This document shows, piece by piece, positions 16,153-25,470 of a stretch of DNA of 64,000 nt. The notes under the pieces are model-generated. The model was not told where the DNA came from. It was given only the letters and a program-made list of their open reading frames with translations, and did not search any database. The DNA comes from Candidatus Centipeda massiliensis (lineage in GTDB: Bacteria > Bacillota > Negativicutes > Selenomonadales > Selenomonadaceae): assembly GCF_900290285.1 (NCBI RefSeq), contig NZ_LT985754.1:903364-967363 (forward strand), read 5' to 3'. Made by a program: the position numbers and the translations under genes. How positions within the stretch are numbered: position 1 is the first letter of the stretch; every line of letters starts with the position of its first letter.

Positions 16153-17733
16153 ATGGGAGAGTGGAAAGAGCGCGGACTTGCCGTGTGGGAACGCTTCGAC
16201 AAGCGACAGCGCTACATTATGCTCGGTTCGGCGCTCGCAATTCTCGTTCTCATCTTCGGACTCAGCTTCTGGTATGGCAGCAAACCCGATATGGTACCGC
16301 TGTTTACCAATATGGAGACCAAGGATGCAGGCGAGGTTGCCAATCAGCTGCGTGAATCGAAAATCGCCTATGAGGTACAGGAAAGCAAGACGGGTACAAC
16401 CATTCTTGTACCGACGACGAACGTCCATGAGGCACGCCTGAACCTTGCGACGCAGGGATTGCCGCGCGGCAACAAGGGGTTCGAGATCTTTGATGACAGC
16501 AAGCTTGGCGTCACAGAGTTCCAGAACCGTGTGAACTATCTCCAGGCGATGCAGGGAGAACTGACACGTACGATCGAGCAGCTCGAAGCGGTCGAGAAGG
16601 CGCGTGTTCACATTGTACTCCCCGAGGACAGCCTCTATAAAAAAGAAGAGAAGCCTGCAACGGCTTCCATCATGCTGCGCCTCAAACCCCATGCGGAGCT
16701 GACGAAGAAGGAGATCAAGGGGATTGTCAACCTCGTGGCACACAGTGTCAAGGGACTGACGCCCGAGAACATTACGATCGTCGACGACACGGGCAAGATC
16801 ATGAACGATCCCGACGATCAGGATGAGAACTCCATCGGCGTCAAGACCCTTACGCAGCTGGATATGACGCGCAAGGTGCAGGACAGCATCGAGAAGAAGG
16901 TACAGTCCCTGCTCGACCAGACCCTTGGTGATGGGCGTGCCTTTGCACGCGTCAGCGTGGAGCTGGACTTCGATGACCGTCTGACGGATCGTCAGACCTT
17001 CACGCCGGTGGTGGATGATGCGGGCATCATCCGCAGTCAGCAGGACATCTCCGAGAGCTATGTCGGCAGTTCGACGAATCCCGGCGGTCCTGCGGGCGTC
17101 CAGAGCAACGTTCCCGGCTATGTGGAGCAGGAGTCGAATGCGAACGCCGAATACGAGAAAAAAGAATCCACAAAGAACTATGAGATCAACGAGGAGCGTC
17201 AGCACGTCATCGCCTCACCGGGCTCAATCCGTCGCCTGACGGTTGCCGTTCTGGTCAACGATGATGTGACACAGCCGCAGCAGGAGAGCATCCTGCGCAC
17301 GGTGAGCAGCGCTGCCGGCATCAATCCGCAGCGCGGCGATACGATCTCCGTGGAACCCCTGCCGTTCAGCACGGAAGCTGCAGAGCGCCGTGCGGCAGAG
17401 GAACAGGCGGAGAAGGATCGTCAGGATCGTATCTTCTACACGCAGGTCGGGCTTGCACTGCTCGTCATTGCGCTCATTGTCGGCGGCATCCTCATGTATC
17501 GTCGCAAGAAGCGTCTGGAGCGCGAGGCAGCCGAAGAGGCGAAGCGTCTCGAAGAGGAGCGTATTGCAGAGGAGCGCGCATCTGCGATTGCGGCAGGCGA
17601 GGTCGAAGAAGAAGATCTCTCCGAGGAGGAGCAGCAGCAGCTGAATCAGAAGCAGGCACTCCTTGCGCTCATTGATACGAAGCCCGAAGAAGTGGCGCTT
17701 CTCGTTAAGACGTGGCTTTCGGAGGAGGAGTAA
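16153..17733 (+). CDS. fliF: Flagellar MS-ring protein FliF
   Basis: FliF forms the membrane-embedded MS ring. The 526-residue protein has two membrane helices (about residues 22-42 and 430-452), YscJ/FliF ring-building domains between them (FQNRVNYLQAMQGELTRTIEQL; ARVHIVLPEDSLY) and a cytoplasmic acidic tail ending in ALLVKTWLSEEE, the part that binds FliG. Slightly short but normal for the family. Confidence 0.97.
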   Translation: MGEWKERGLAVWERFDKRQRYIMLGSALAILVLIFGLSFWYGSKPDMVPLFTNMETKDAGEVANQLRESKIAYEVQESKTGTTILVPTTNVHEARLNLATQGLPRGNKGFEIFDDSKLGVTEFQNRVNYLQAMQGELTRTIEQLEAVEKARVHIVLPEDSLYKKEEKPATASIMLRLKPHAELTKKEIKGIVNLVAHSVKGLTPENITIVDDTGKIMNDPDDQDENSIGVKTLTQLDMTRKVQDSIEKKVQSLLDQTLGDGRAFARVSVELDFDDRLTDRQTFTPVVDDAGIIRSQQDISESYVGSSTNPGGPAGVQSNVPGYVEQESNANAEYEKKESTKNYEINEERQHVIASPGSIRRLTVAVLVNDDVTQPQQESILRTVSSAAGINPQRGDTISVEPLPFSTEAAERRAAEEQAEKDRQDRIFYTQVGLALLVIALIVGGILMYRRKKRLEREAAEEAKRLEEERIAEERASAIAAGEVEEEDLSEEEQQQLNQKQALLALIDTKPEEVALLVKTWLSEEE

Positions 17734-17735
17734 GT

Positions 17736-18755
17736 ATGCCGGATATGTATGGCAGCGGTGATCTGACAAATCAGCAGAAAGCTGCAATCCTCTTCATTGC
17801 GATTGGTCCCGAGTACTCGGCAAAGCTGTTTCAGCACATGGACGACGATGAGATCGAGCATCTGACCCTCGAGATCGCGAATCAGAAACAGGTTTCCTCC
17901 GCCCTCAAGGCGGAGGTCATCTCCGAGTTCTACTCCATGTGCATGGCACAGGACTATATCTCCTCGGGCGGTCTGCAGTATGCGCAGAACGTTCTGGAGA
18001 AGGCGCTCGGTCCCGACAAGGCACTCGAGATCATCAACCGTCTCACGACGAGTCTGCAGGTGCGTCCGTTCGACTTCCTGCGCAAGACCGATCCTGCACA
18101 GCTGCTTAACTTTATACAGAACGAGCATCCGCAGACCATTGCGCTCATCATGGCGTACCTTGAGCCGGATCAGGCGGCAATCGTTCTCGGATCGCTGCCG
18201 CCGGAGGCGCAGGTCGAGGTCACGAAGCGCGTTGCGATGATGGATCGCACGTCGCCGGACTTCATTCGCGAAGTCGAGCGCGTGCTGGAGAGAAAGCTGT
18301 CCTCGATGGTGACACAGGACTTTACAACAGCGGGCGGCATCAAGGCGATTGTCGAGGTGCTCAACCGCGTCGACCGCACGACGGAGAAGGCGATTGTCGA
18401 GACCCTCGAGGTCGACAATCCGGAGCTTGCCGAGGAGATCAAAAAGCTCATGTTCGTCTTCGAGGACATCGTGCAGATCGACGACCGCTCGTTGCAGCTC
18501 GTCCTGCGGCAGGTCGAGACGAAGGATCTTTCGCTTGCACTCAAGGCGACGCCGCAGGAGGTCGCCGAAAAGGTATTCAAGAACATGTCGACACGTGCGG
18601 CAGATATGCTGCGTGAGGAGATCGAGTTCATGGGACCGGTCAAGATTCGCGACGTGGAGGAGGCACAGCAGAAGGTTGTCGGTGTCATCCGCGTCCTCGA
18701 GGACAAGGGCGAGATTGTGATTTCGCGTGGCAAGGGAGACGAGATGATTGTCTAG
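17736..18755 (+). CDS. fliG: Flagellar motor switch protein FliG
   Basis: Rotor protein of the C ring that interacts with the stator and sets rotation direction. The 339-residue protein has the three FliG domains, including LTNQQKAAILFIAIGPE, the EHPQTIALIMAYL motif and the torque-generating C-terminal domain with DDRSLQLVLRQVETKDLSLAL. The start is ATG at 17736, two bases after the fliF stop, with GGAGGAGG in the fliF end. An upstream in-frame extension inside fliF is rejected. Confidence 0.97.
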   Translation: MPDMYGSGDLTNQQKAAILFIAIGPEYSAKLFQHMDDDEIEHLTLEIANQKQVSSALKAEVISEFYSMCMAQDYISSGGLQYAQNVLEKALGPDKALEIINRLTTSLQVRPFDFLRKTDPAQLLNFIQNEHPQTIALIMAYLEPDQAAIVLGSLPPEAQVEVTKRVAMMDRTSPDFIREVERVLERKLSSMVTQDFTTAGGIKAIVEVLNRVDRTTEKAIVETLEVDNPELAEEIKKLMFVFEDIVQIDDRSLQLVLRQVETKDLSLALKATPQEVAEKVFKNMSTRAADMLREEIEFMGPVKIRDVEEAQQKVVGVIRVLEDKGEIVISRGKGDEMIV

Positions 18756-19539
18756 GGTTATCAAGGCAGCCGTCTGGGAAGAGAATCCGCATCTCATCGA
18801 TGTCCCCCCCCCTCCGCCGCCGCCCCGTGAGGACGGTGAGGAGGAAGGACTCAGCGAGGAGGCCGTTCAGAACCTCTTGGCACGCATTGCAGAGCGTGAA
18901 CAGGCGATGGACGAGCGTGTCAAAGAGGCGGAGATACAGGTCGCCGTCCTCCGTGGGGAAGCCCAGGAGGAACACGACCGTCTTCTGAGTGAGGCTCAAA
19001 CACAGATCGAACAGGATCGTGAGGACGCGCGCGCCAAAGGGCACGAGGAAGGCTTTGCCGCAGGCCGCGAGGCGGGGGAAGCCGCTGTGCGGGAGGAGCT
19101 TGCAGAGCTGATTCGCAAGACCAACGCACAGGCGGAAAAAACCCTCCGCGATGCGCGCGATGCCATGCGTGACTATGTGATTCATGCGGAGCAGGACATT
19201 GTTTCCATTGCCATGACGGCGGTGGAACGCATTCTGCCCCAACATTTCATCGACGTGCCGCAGATGGTACTGCCCGTTGTGCGCGATGCCATTCTGCGCG
19301 TCAAGGATCAGAAGGAGATCCTCGTGCACGTTCCGCCGGACAGCTATGACTTTGTGCTGATGGCACGTGACGAGCTGCGCGGATTGCTCACGTCTGGGGA
19401 TTCGAATCTGACAATCACCTCCGATGAGGGATTGAAGCCGGGCGACTGTCTCGTAGAAACACCGAATGGGAGCGTGGATGCCCGCCTTCAGACGCAGATC
19501 GAGCAGCTGAAAAAAGCGGTGCGGGAAGTTATGCTATGA
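18748..19539 (+). CDS. fliH: Flagellar assembly protein FliH
   Basis: FliH binds and regulates the FliI ATPase at the export gate. The 263-residue protein has a variable Pro-rich N-terminus, a long Glu-rich coiled coil with the GxxxG-type stretch GHEEGFAAGREAGEAA, and the C-terminal FliH/VATPase-E-like domain. The TTG start at 18748 overlaps the fliG stop by 8 bases, with AAGGGAG upstream, indicating translational coupling. Confidence 0.93.
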   Translation: MSRVIKAAVWEENPHLIDVPPPPPPPREDGEEEGLSEEAVQNLLARIAEREQAMDERVKEAEIQVAVLRGEAQEEHDRLLSEAQTQIEQDREDARAKGHEEGFAAGREAGEAAVREELAELIRKTNAQAEKTLRDARDAMRDYVIHAEQDIVSIAMTAVERILPQHFIDVPQMVLPVVRDAILRVKDQKEILVHVPPDSYDFVLMARDELRGLLTSGDSNLTITSDEGLKPGDCLVETPNGSVDARLQTQIEQLKKAVREVML

Positions 19540-20942
19540 ATACGAGTGAAACGGGGGGGAATCCCCCATTTTCCATAGATATCCAAAAATTCCAGGATGT
19601 TCTGCGCAGCTCCTCTCCGATGAAGCTGACAGGTAAGGTTTCACAGATCATCGGACTCGTCATTGAGTCGCAGGGACCGACTGTCACGGTGGGGGAACTC
19701 TGCTACGTGAGCTCTCATTTTGTGGGAATGCCCCCGATCCCTGCTGAGGTCGTCGGCTTTCGTGAGGGCAGCGTGCTGCTCATGCCCGTCGGTGAGATGC
19801 AGGGCATTGGACCGGGCTGTGAGGTCGTTGCAACGGGACGCCGGCTGCGCGTCAAGGTGGGACCCGAACTGCTCGGCCGCGTGCTCGATGGTCTTGGGAA
19901 CCCGATCGACGGCAAGGGACCCATTCTCGCCAAGGAGGAGTATCCGCTGCAGGCACCGCCGCCGCCGCCGCTCACGCGGCCGCGTATCCACGACAATCTC
20001 TACGTCGGCGTACGTGCCATCGACGGTCTGATCACGCTCGGCGATGGTCAGCGCATTGGCATCATGGCGGGGTCGGGCGTTGGCAAATCGACGCTGCTCT
20101 CCATGGTGGCGCGCAATACCGAGGCGGATGTCAGCGTCATTACGCTTGTCGGTGAGCGTGGCCGCGAGGTGCGCGACTTTATCGAACGCGATCTCGGTGA
20201 GGAGGGGCTCAAGCGTTCCGTCGTCGTCGTTGCAACCTCGGATCAGCCTGCACTCGTGCGTATCAAGGGCGCGATGACAGGCACGGCGATTGCCGAGTAT
20301 TTCCGGGACCAGGGGCGTAAGGTCGTCCTCATGATGGACTCGGTGACGCGCTTTGCCATGGCACAGCGCGAGGTGGGACTCACCATCGGTGAACCGCCCG
20401 CGACGCGCGGCTATACGCCGTCTGTCTTTGCGATGCTGCCGCGCCTTCTCGAACGTGCGGGCACGAGTGAGAAGGGCTCAATTACCGGCATCTACACCGT
20501 CCTCGTGGACGGCGATGATATGAATGAACCGATTGCCGATGCTGTGCGCTCCATTCTTGACGGACACATCGTGCTTTCACGAAGGATCGCGGCGCAGAAC
20601 CACTTTCCGGCGATTGATGTGCTTGGCAGCGTCAGCCGCGTCATGTACGAGGTCGTCGATAAGAGTCATCTTGAGGCGGCGCAGGAGATGCGGCAGCTGA
20701 TGGCAGTCTATGCCGAGGCGGAGGATCTTATCCACATCGGCGCGTATGTCAAGGGATCGAGTCCGAAGATCGACGCTGCAATCCAAAAGATCGAGGGGAT
20801 CAATGAATTCCTCCGTCAGGATATTTACGAAGTGACTTCCTATGAGGAGACGGAGCAGCGGCTGCTTACAGCCGTGGGCAAGGCTGCCCCTGCCGCAGAT
20901 TCTGCGGCGGAGGAGACTGTGGTCACTGAGGCGGCATCATGA
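19536..20942 (+). CDS. fliI: Flagellum-specific ATPase FliI
   Basis: Type III export ATPase. The 468-residue protein is slightly longer than usual because of a C-terminal Ala-rich tail. It has Walker A GSGVGKSTL (near residue 178), the Walker B region VVLMMDSVTRFAMAQRE, and ATRGYTPSVFAMLPRLLERAG. The start overlaps fliH by 4 bases (ATGA). Confidence 0.97.
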   Translation: MNTSETGGNPPFSIDIQKFQDVLRSSSPMKLTGKVSQIIGLVIESQGPTVTVGELCYVSSHFVGMPPIPAEVVGFREGSVLLMPVGEMQGIGPGCEVVATGRRLRVKVGPELLGRVLDGLGNPIDGKGPILAKEEYPLQAPPPPPLTRPRIHDNLYVGVRAIDGLITLGDGQRIGIMAGSGVGKSTLLSMVARNTEADVSVITLVGERGREVRDFIERDLGEEGLKRSVVVVATSDQPALVRIKGAMTGTAIAEYFRDQGRKVVLMMDSVTRFAMAQREVGLTIGEPPATRGYTPSVFAMLPRLLERAGTSEKGSITGIYTVLVDGDDMNEPIADAVRSILDGHIVLSRRIAAQNHFPAIDVLGSVSRVMYEVVDKSHLEAAQEMRQLMAVYAEAEDLIHIGAYVKGSSPKIDAAIQKIEGINEFLRQDIYEVTSYEETEQRLLTAVGKAAPAADSAAEETVVTEAAS

Positions 20943-21406
20943 AAAAATTCCGTTTTCAGCTGGAAACCCTGCTCAAGGTGACGCGCATGAAAAAGGAGGA
21001 GGCGGAGGTTGCCTTCGCCGAAGCCGTGCGTCGTCTTGAGGAGGCGCGCAGATATCAGCGCCAGCTGCTTGAGGAAATGCACCGTGGGCAGATGGACTAC
21101 GAAAATCTGTCCAAGGAGGGGACACGGATCAAGATCGGAACGCTGATGAGCTTCAATCGATTCTTCGGATGGAAGCGTCAGCAGATCGAGGATCAGCAGC
21201 GCGTTATTCTGGAGGCCAATGGGGAGCGGCAGAAGCGGCTCAAGATCCTGATGGAGCAGATGAGTGCGCTCAAAAGCATTGAAAAATTAAGGGAAAAACG
21301 CCTAGAGGAATACAAGGCGGCGGTCTTGCAGGAGGAGCAGAAAATGCTCGATGAGATCGGCCTGCAGCTGACCATGCGCAATAGGGAATTGGAGGATGCG
21401 GTATGA
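20939..21406 (+). CDS. fliJ: Flagellar export chaperone FliJ
   Basis: A 155-residue, almost wholly helical coiled-coil protein beginning FRFQLETLLKVTRMKKEEAE, the usual FliJ start. FliJ links FliI to the FlhA export gate. ATGA overlap with fliI and again with the next gene. Confidence 0.93.
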   Translation: MKKFRFQLETLLKVTRMKKEEAEVAFAEAVRRLEEARRYQRQLLEEMHRGQMDYENLSKEGTRIKIGTLMSFNRFFGWKRQQIEDQQRVILEANGERQKRLKILMEQMSALKSIEKLREKRLEEYKAAVLQEEQKMLDEIGLQLTMRNRELEDAV

Positions 21407-22002
21407 TGGATCTATCCGGCGTCAGAGAGATACAGGCGCGCATTGCGGAGATCGAGGGACAGTTCTCCCTCTCAAATCAGCAGCTGCCGGGCATGGACTT
21501 TGCCGCACGGCTGCAGCAGGAGATCGATAAGAACGCCACATCTGCCGCAGATAAGGCACATGCCGCACAGCGCGTGCAGCAGAGTGCTGCAGTAAAGCAA
21601 GCGGCGGGCGTGGAGGCGGAAAACTATGCGAATCCTGCACTGGCACGCACCATTCACTCCGCTGCCGCCAAGTATGCGGTGGATCCTAGACTCGTTTCTG
21701 CGGTGGCGGAGGTGGAGTCCGGCGGCAACCAGAATGCAGTCTCGCCTGCAGGTGCCGTCGGCGTGATGCAGCTTATGCCGGAGACGGCAGCCGGTCTTGG
21801 GGTCAACCCCTACAATCTTGAGGGCAACGTCGAGGGCGGTGCGAAGTATCTGCGTGAGATGCTCGACACCTTTGGCGGCGATGTCAAGAAGGCCGTTGCC
21901 GCCTACAATGCGGGTCCAAACGCCGTCAAGGCGTATGGCGGTGTTCCGCCATACGCAGAGACACAGGACTACGTGAACAGAGTTCTGGATATTTACCGCT
22001 GA
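21403..22002 (+). CDS. Flagellar-operon lytic transglycosylase (SLT domain)
   Basis: A 199-residue protein with a C-terminal SLT (Slt70-like) domain, about residues 80-195. The catalytic glutamate is in VSAVAEVESGGN, followed by SPAGAVGVMQLMP and AVAAYNAGPNAV. There is no signal peptide; the N-terminal ~75 residues are polar, so it may be exported by the flagellar apparatus itself, as for other rod-associated muramidases (inference). It probably opens peptidoglycan for the rod. Overlaps fliJ by 4 bases. Confidence 0.92.
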   Translation: MMDLSGVREIQARIAEIEGQFSLSNQQLPGMDFAARLQQEIDKNATSAADKAHAAQRVQQSAAVKQAAGVEAENYANPALARTIHSAAAKYAVDPRLVSAVAEVESGGNQNAVSPAGAVGVMQLMPETAAGLGVNPYNLEGNVEGGAKYLREMLDTFGGDVKKAVAAYNAGPNAVKAYGGVPPYAETQDYVNRVLDIYR

Positions 22003-22044
22003 GCGGTTTACTGATGTAATCTGGGGAAGAGGGAAGGGGATTCC

Positions 22045-22644
22045 ATGCGGAAGATATTGAAGATCGTAGTTGGGCTGATCTTGCTTCTCGTATTGATCGC
22101 GGGAGGCTTTGCACTTGGTGTTTATCTCCGCCTCTTTGATACGAAGGCACTCAACGAGGAGTACGGACTGCACGAACTCCCCCTTGTTGGCTCGTATTTT
22201 GTTCCCCCTGCGGACGCGGAACATACGGCATCGTCGACCGAGACAGCCTCTCAGCCTGCGAGTGCAGCAGCAGCGGCGGCACCGAAAAAGGGATCTGAGA
22301 GCGTGAAGATCACAAAAGAGGAGATCGAGAAGCAGCAAAAGGAACGCGAGGCTGCGGAGAAGAAGCGCGTCACAAAGCTCGCGCGTCTCTACAACGACAT
22401 GAAGCCTGCGGACGCGGCAAAGGTCATGGAGACGCTGGACATCGATCTCTGTATTGCCATTCTTCAGCGCATGGACGAGGGCAATGCCGCGAAGGTCATC
22501 ACATCGTTTGATCCGTCGCGTGCGGCTGAGATCACGCAGATCATCTATGAGGGGGTACCGCGCAAAGCGGCGAAGGCACGCAAGGCGACAAATGCTGCGG
22601 TGCCGGGCATGGATTTGTCGGAGGACGCTGTGCCGGCACAGTAA
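22045..22644 (+). CDS. motE: MotE family protein (MgtE N-like domain)
   Basis: MotE is a chaperone for the stator protein MotC in some bacteria; this family name is used for flagellar-operon proteins of this build. The 199-residue protein has an N-terminal membrane helix (about residues 5-27), a low-complexity Ala/Ser linker, a coiled coil and an MgtE_N-type domain with YNDMKPADAAKVMETLD and ILQRMDEGNAAKVI. It ends the flagellar run; a strong terminator follows. Confidence 0.85.
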   Translation: MRKILKIVVGLILLLVLIAGGFALGVYLRLFDTKALNEEYGLHELPLVGSYFVPPADAEHTASSTETASQPASAAAAAAPKKGSESVKITKEEIEKQQKEREAAEKKRVTKLARLYNDMKPADAAKVMETLDIDLCIAILQRMDEGNAAKVITSFDPSRAAEITQIIYEGVPRKAAKARKATNAAVPGMDLSEDAVPAQ

Positions 22645-22671
22645 CGGGGAATTGCAATATCGGATGGAGAG

Positions 22672-22712
22672 AACCTGCGAAGCAGCTGAAAAGCATACTT
22701 CGCAGGTTTTTG
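22672..22712 (+). terminator. Intrinsic terminator of the flgB-motE operon
   Basis: Eleven-base-pair stem AACCTGCGAAG/CTTCGCAGGTT with a 15-base loop, followed by a T-rich stretch. Confidence 0.9.
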
Positions 22713-22728
22713 TTGGGAGGGCAGACTC

Positions 22729-23874
22729 TTGCGCCGTATATATTTATTGCTCACGGTATTCCTGGTCAGCATGCTTGGAGTCCTCTTCGCGCTGCGCCCT
22801 GCGGAGGCGGCGTTCAGTGACCACGCCAAGGAGCTCACGAAGATCACAGGGGTACGCATTGGAAAAACGGATGGAAATGTCCGCATTGTCGTGGACTCTG
22901 AGCAGCCTGTTTCCTACAAGCAGAGCGTGCTCGCGAATCCGACCCGCATTGTTCTGGACGTGCAGAACGCATGGATTACGCCGGAGACCAAGAAGGATAT
23001 CAGCGTGGATTCGCCCCTTGTCTCGCGCATACGCGTCGCTCAGTTTGATGCTGCGACCGTACGCATTGTTGTGGAGACAACGGTGGGGAAGGGCGGATGG
23101 AAACTCTTTGCGCTCAGTGGGGACAAGCCGCGCATCGTCATGGATTTTGGCGCGGCACCCGACAGTGGAAGAAAGGTGCAGCCGTCGCAGACGGTGGAAA
23201 AGCCTGTGCCTGTGCAGCCGCCCGCGGTCGATGTGGATGAGGAGGAGCCGGCACGTGATCGGGGTCAGCTCGACCGCGATCTCTCGGCGATCACGGGATT
23301 GAAAGGGCGCACAATCGCCATTGATCCCGGCCACGGCGGCAGCGACTCAGGTGCCATCGGTCCGACGGGGATTATGGAGAAGTCCATAACCCTGCGCGTC
23401 AGCCGCGAACTCAAGCGACTTCTTGAGGCGGAGGGCGCGACCGTCATTCTGACGCGTACGGGGGATACGGAGGTTTCCACGAAGGGGGCGAATGCCACCT
23501 CGGTCGAGGAACTCGAAGCACGCTGCGAGGTTGCAAATCGTGCGCATGCGGACATCTTCCTCTCGATTCATGCGGATGCCTTCACGAACCGTGAGGTAAA
23601 GGGCACAACGGCGTACTACTATACACAGGGGTCAAAGCAGTCGAAGCTTCTTGCCGACTGCGTGCGCACGGCGCTCATCGACGCCATCGGGACGCTCGAC
23701 CGCGGTACCCAGACGAGTAATTTCTACGTGGTGAAGCATACGGATATGCCCGCGATCCTCGTGGAGATCTCCTTTATCTCGAATCCGGATGAGGAGAAGA
23801 TGATGAACAGCGAGGAGGGCATCAAGAAGATAGCACAGGGCATTGCGGACGGGATTGCAGATTATTTCGGATGA
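22729..23874 (+). CDS. N-acetylmuramoyl-L-alanine amidase with AMIN domain
   Basis: Exported cell-wall amidase of the AmiC type. The 381-residue protein has a signal peptide (cleavage near RPAEAA), an AMIN domain that targets septal or envelope sites (about residues 40-150), a Pro/Glu linker and a C-terminal Amidase_3 zinc domain with IAIDPGHGGSDSGAIG, the glutamate in GIMEKSITL, SIHADAF and the late VEISFISNP. The start is TTG after TGGGAGG. It stands between the flagellar terminator and a MATE pump. Confidence 0.95.
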   Translation: MRRIYLLLTVFLVSMLGVLFALRPAEAAFSDHAKELTKITGVRIGKTDGNVRIVVDSEQPVSYKQSVLANPTRIVLDVQNAWITPETKKDISVDSPLVSRIRVAQFDAATVRIVVETTVGKGGWKLFALSGDKPRIVMDFGAAPDSGRKVQPSQTVEKPVPVQPPAVDVDEEEPARDRGQLDRDLSAITGLKGRTIAIDPGHGGSDSGAIGPTGIMEKSITLRVSRELKRLLEAEGATVILTRTGDTEVSTKGANATSVEELEARCEVANRAHADIFLSIHADAFTNREVKGTTAYYYTQGSKQSKLLADCVRTALIDAIGTLDRGTQTSNFYVVKHTDMPAILVEISFISNPDEEKMMNSEEGIKKIAQGIADGIADYFG

Positions 23875-23890
23875 TATCAGTGATTCCTTA
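23875..23890 (-). repeat. Copy of dispersed 3'-end repeat
   Basis: TATCAGTGATTCCTTA begins on the base after the amidase stop codon. It matches TATCAGTGCTTCCTAA at 47657 apart from single substitutions; orientation is opposite to the copies at 4807 and 9646. Confidence 0.5.
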
Positions 23891-23906
23891 GGGAAGGAGG
23901 GAGAAT

Positions 23907-25274
23907 TTGCAGGAGGTTCACGGCTATCCGGCGCGTGTGCGCCAGTTTATTATCGTTCTCCTCCCGATCCTTGTCACACAGATATCGCTTATGGCGCCGG
24001 GCTTTTTCAATACGGTTATGGCGGGGCATATCAGCAAGGAGGATCTCGCGGGCATCGCCGTCGGGGCGAGCATCTTCTTTCCTGTGTTTGGGGCTTTTAT
24101 GGGGCTCGTTTCTGGGCTGACGCCCATCATCGCCCAGCATTATGGTGCGCGCCGCACACGGGAGATTCGGAGCGTCGTTCAGCAGAGTTTCTACTGGGCG
24201 ACGCTTCTTGCCGCGTTCATGCTCCTCGTCGGTGTGCTTACCGTTCCGCATCTCGTGCGTGCCCTTGCACTTGAGCCTGTGGTCGAGCGAATTACAATGG
24301 AGTACCTCTCCTATATTGCGCTCGGTCTCATCCCCGTTGCACCTGCGATTGTTCTGCGCAACTTCATTGATGCGCACGGACGGACGCGTCTCACCATGTA
24401 TATCACGATGACAACGATCCCGATCAACATCGTTCTCAACTATATCTTTATGTACGGCGCATGTGGGATCCAACCGCTTGGCGGACCGGGCGCGGGGCTG
24501 GGGGCAGCATTGAGCTACGGTGTGTTTCTCGTGCTGAACAGCATCGTAGTCCTGCGAATGAAACAGTTCGCACGCTATCATGTCTTTGCGCGTCCGCCGC
24601 GGCCGATCCCGCGTGACTGGTGGAAAATGCTCGCCATCTGTGTGCCCATCGGGCTGACTGTCTTCTGCGAGCAGAGCATCTTCGGTGCCGTGGGACTCCT
24701 CATGGCGGCGTACGGGACGACCGTGGTTGCTGCGCACCAGGCGGCGATGAACTTCACGACAATCGTCTATATGATGCCCCTTTCCGTCTCCATGGCAGTC
24801 ACCATATTGGTCGGCTTCGAGGTCGGCGGCAGACGTGAAAATGGGGCGCGCGCCTACATCCGTCTCAGCCGTGTGCTGACCCTCGTCTTCGTCGGCGTGA
24901 TCGCTCTCGTACTTGCGGCGATGCGCGACTCTGTTGCGGCACTCTACACGACGAATCCTGAGGTACAGGAGCTTCTGCGCGTCTTCCTCCTCTACGCGCT
25001 CGTCATGCAGTTCTGCGACTGCGTCAATGCCCCTCTGCAGGGGGCGCTGCGCGGCTACAAGGATGTCACCGTCACGTTTTGGCTTGCCGTCCTCTCGTTC
25101 TGGGGGCTCGGCCTGCCGGCGGGCTGCGCGCTCGCTGCTTGGACGGAGCTTGGACCATACGGCTATTGGGCTGGGCTGAACGGTGGTATCCTCGTCGGAG
25201 CCGTGCTGCTTATGATCCGTCTGCGCATCATTGAAGAGCGCATGCGGCGTGCAAAGCGTGCGCTGAGTTCGTGA
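23907..25274 (+). CDS. MATE family multidrug efflux transporter
   Basis: Inner-membrane cation-coupled efflux protein of the NorM/DinF type. The 455-residue protein has about 12 hydrophobic helices and the family motif TQISLMAPGFFNTVMAGHIS near residue 25, plus the matching second-half segment. The start is TTG, 4 bases after AAGGAGGGA. Substrate unknown. Confidence 0.9.
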   Translation: MQEVHGYPARVRQFIIVLLPILVTQISLMAPGFFNTVMAGHISKEDLAGIAVGASIFFPVFGAFMGLVSGLTPIIAQHYGARRTREIRSVVQQSFYWATLLAAFMLLVGVLTVPHLVRALALEPVVERITMEYLSYIALGLIPVAPAIVLRNFIDAHGRTRLTMYITMTTIPINIVLNYIFMYGACGIQPLGGPGAGLGAALSYGVFLVLNSIVVLRMKQFARYHVFARPPRPIPRDWWKMLAICVPIGLTVFCEQSIFGAVGLLMAAYGTTVVAAHQAAMNFTTIVYMMPLSVSMAVTILVGFEVGGRRENGARAYIRLSRVLTLVFVGVIALVLAAMRDSVAALYTTNPEVQELLRVFLLYALVMQFCDCVNAPLQGALRGYKDVTVTFWLAVLSFWGLGLPAGCALAAWTELGPYGYWAGLNGGILVGAVLLMIRLRIIEERMRRAKRALSS

Positions 25275-25339
25275 TAGTTTTCTCCTATGAATATTTTATG
25301 ACCCGTATTATATTTGGATGTTCTATGCGAAAAATCCTA

Positions 25340-25367
25340 TTGAATTTTCTGTAGAACGTGGTATGAT
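25340..25367 (+). promoter_or_regulatory. Promoter of the NADH dehydrogenase gene
   Basis: TTGAAT at 25340-25345, 16-base spacer, TATGAT at 25362-25367 with a TG one base before it (extended -10). Confidence 0.75.
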
Positions 25368-25470
25368 GTACCCCATGAGGGGAAATGTTCCCATACAATT
25401 TTTTCTCAAAAGAGAAAGATAGCCAGACTATGTGATTTTTTTCACTATAAGAATAAGGAGTGGGGTCATT

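Noticed and set aside
16060-17205. 381-codon open frame on the - strand opposite fliF
   Set aside because: Antisense shadow; fliF motifs are intact on the + strand.
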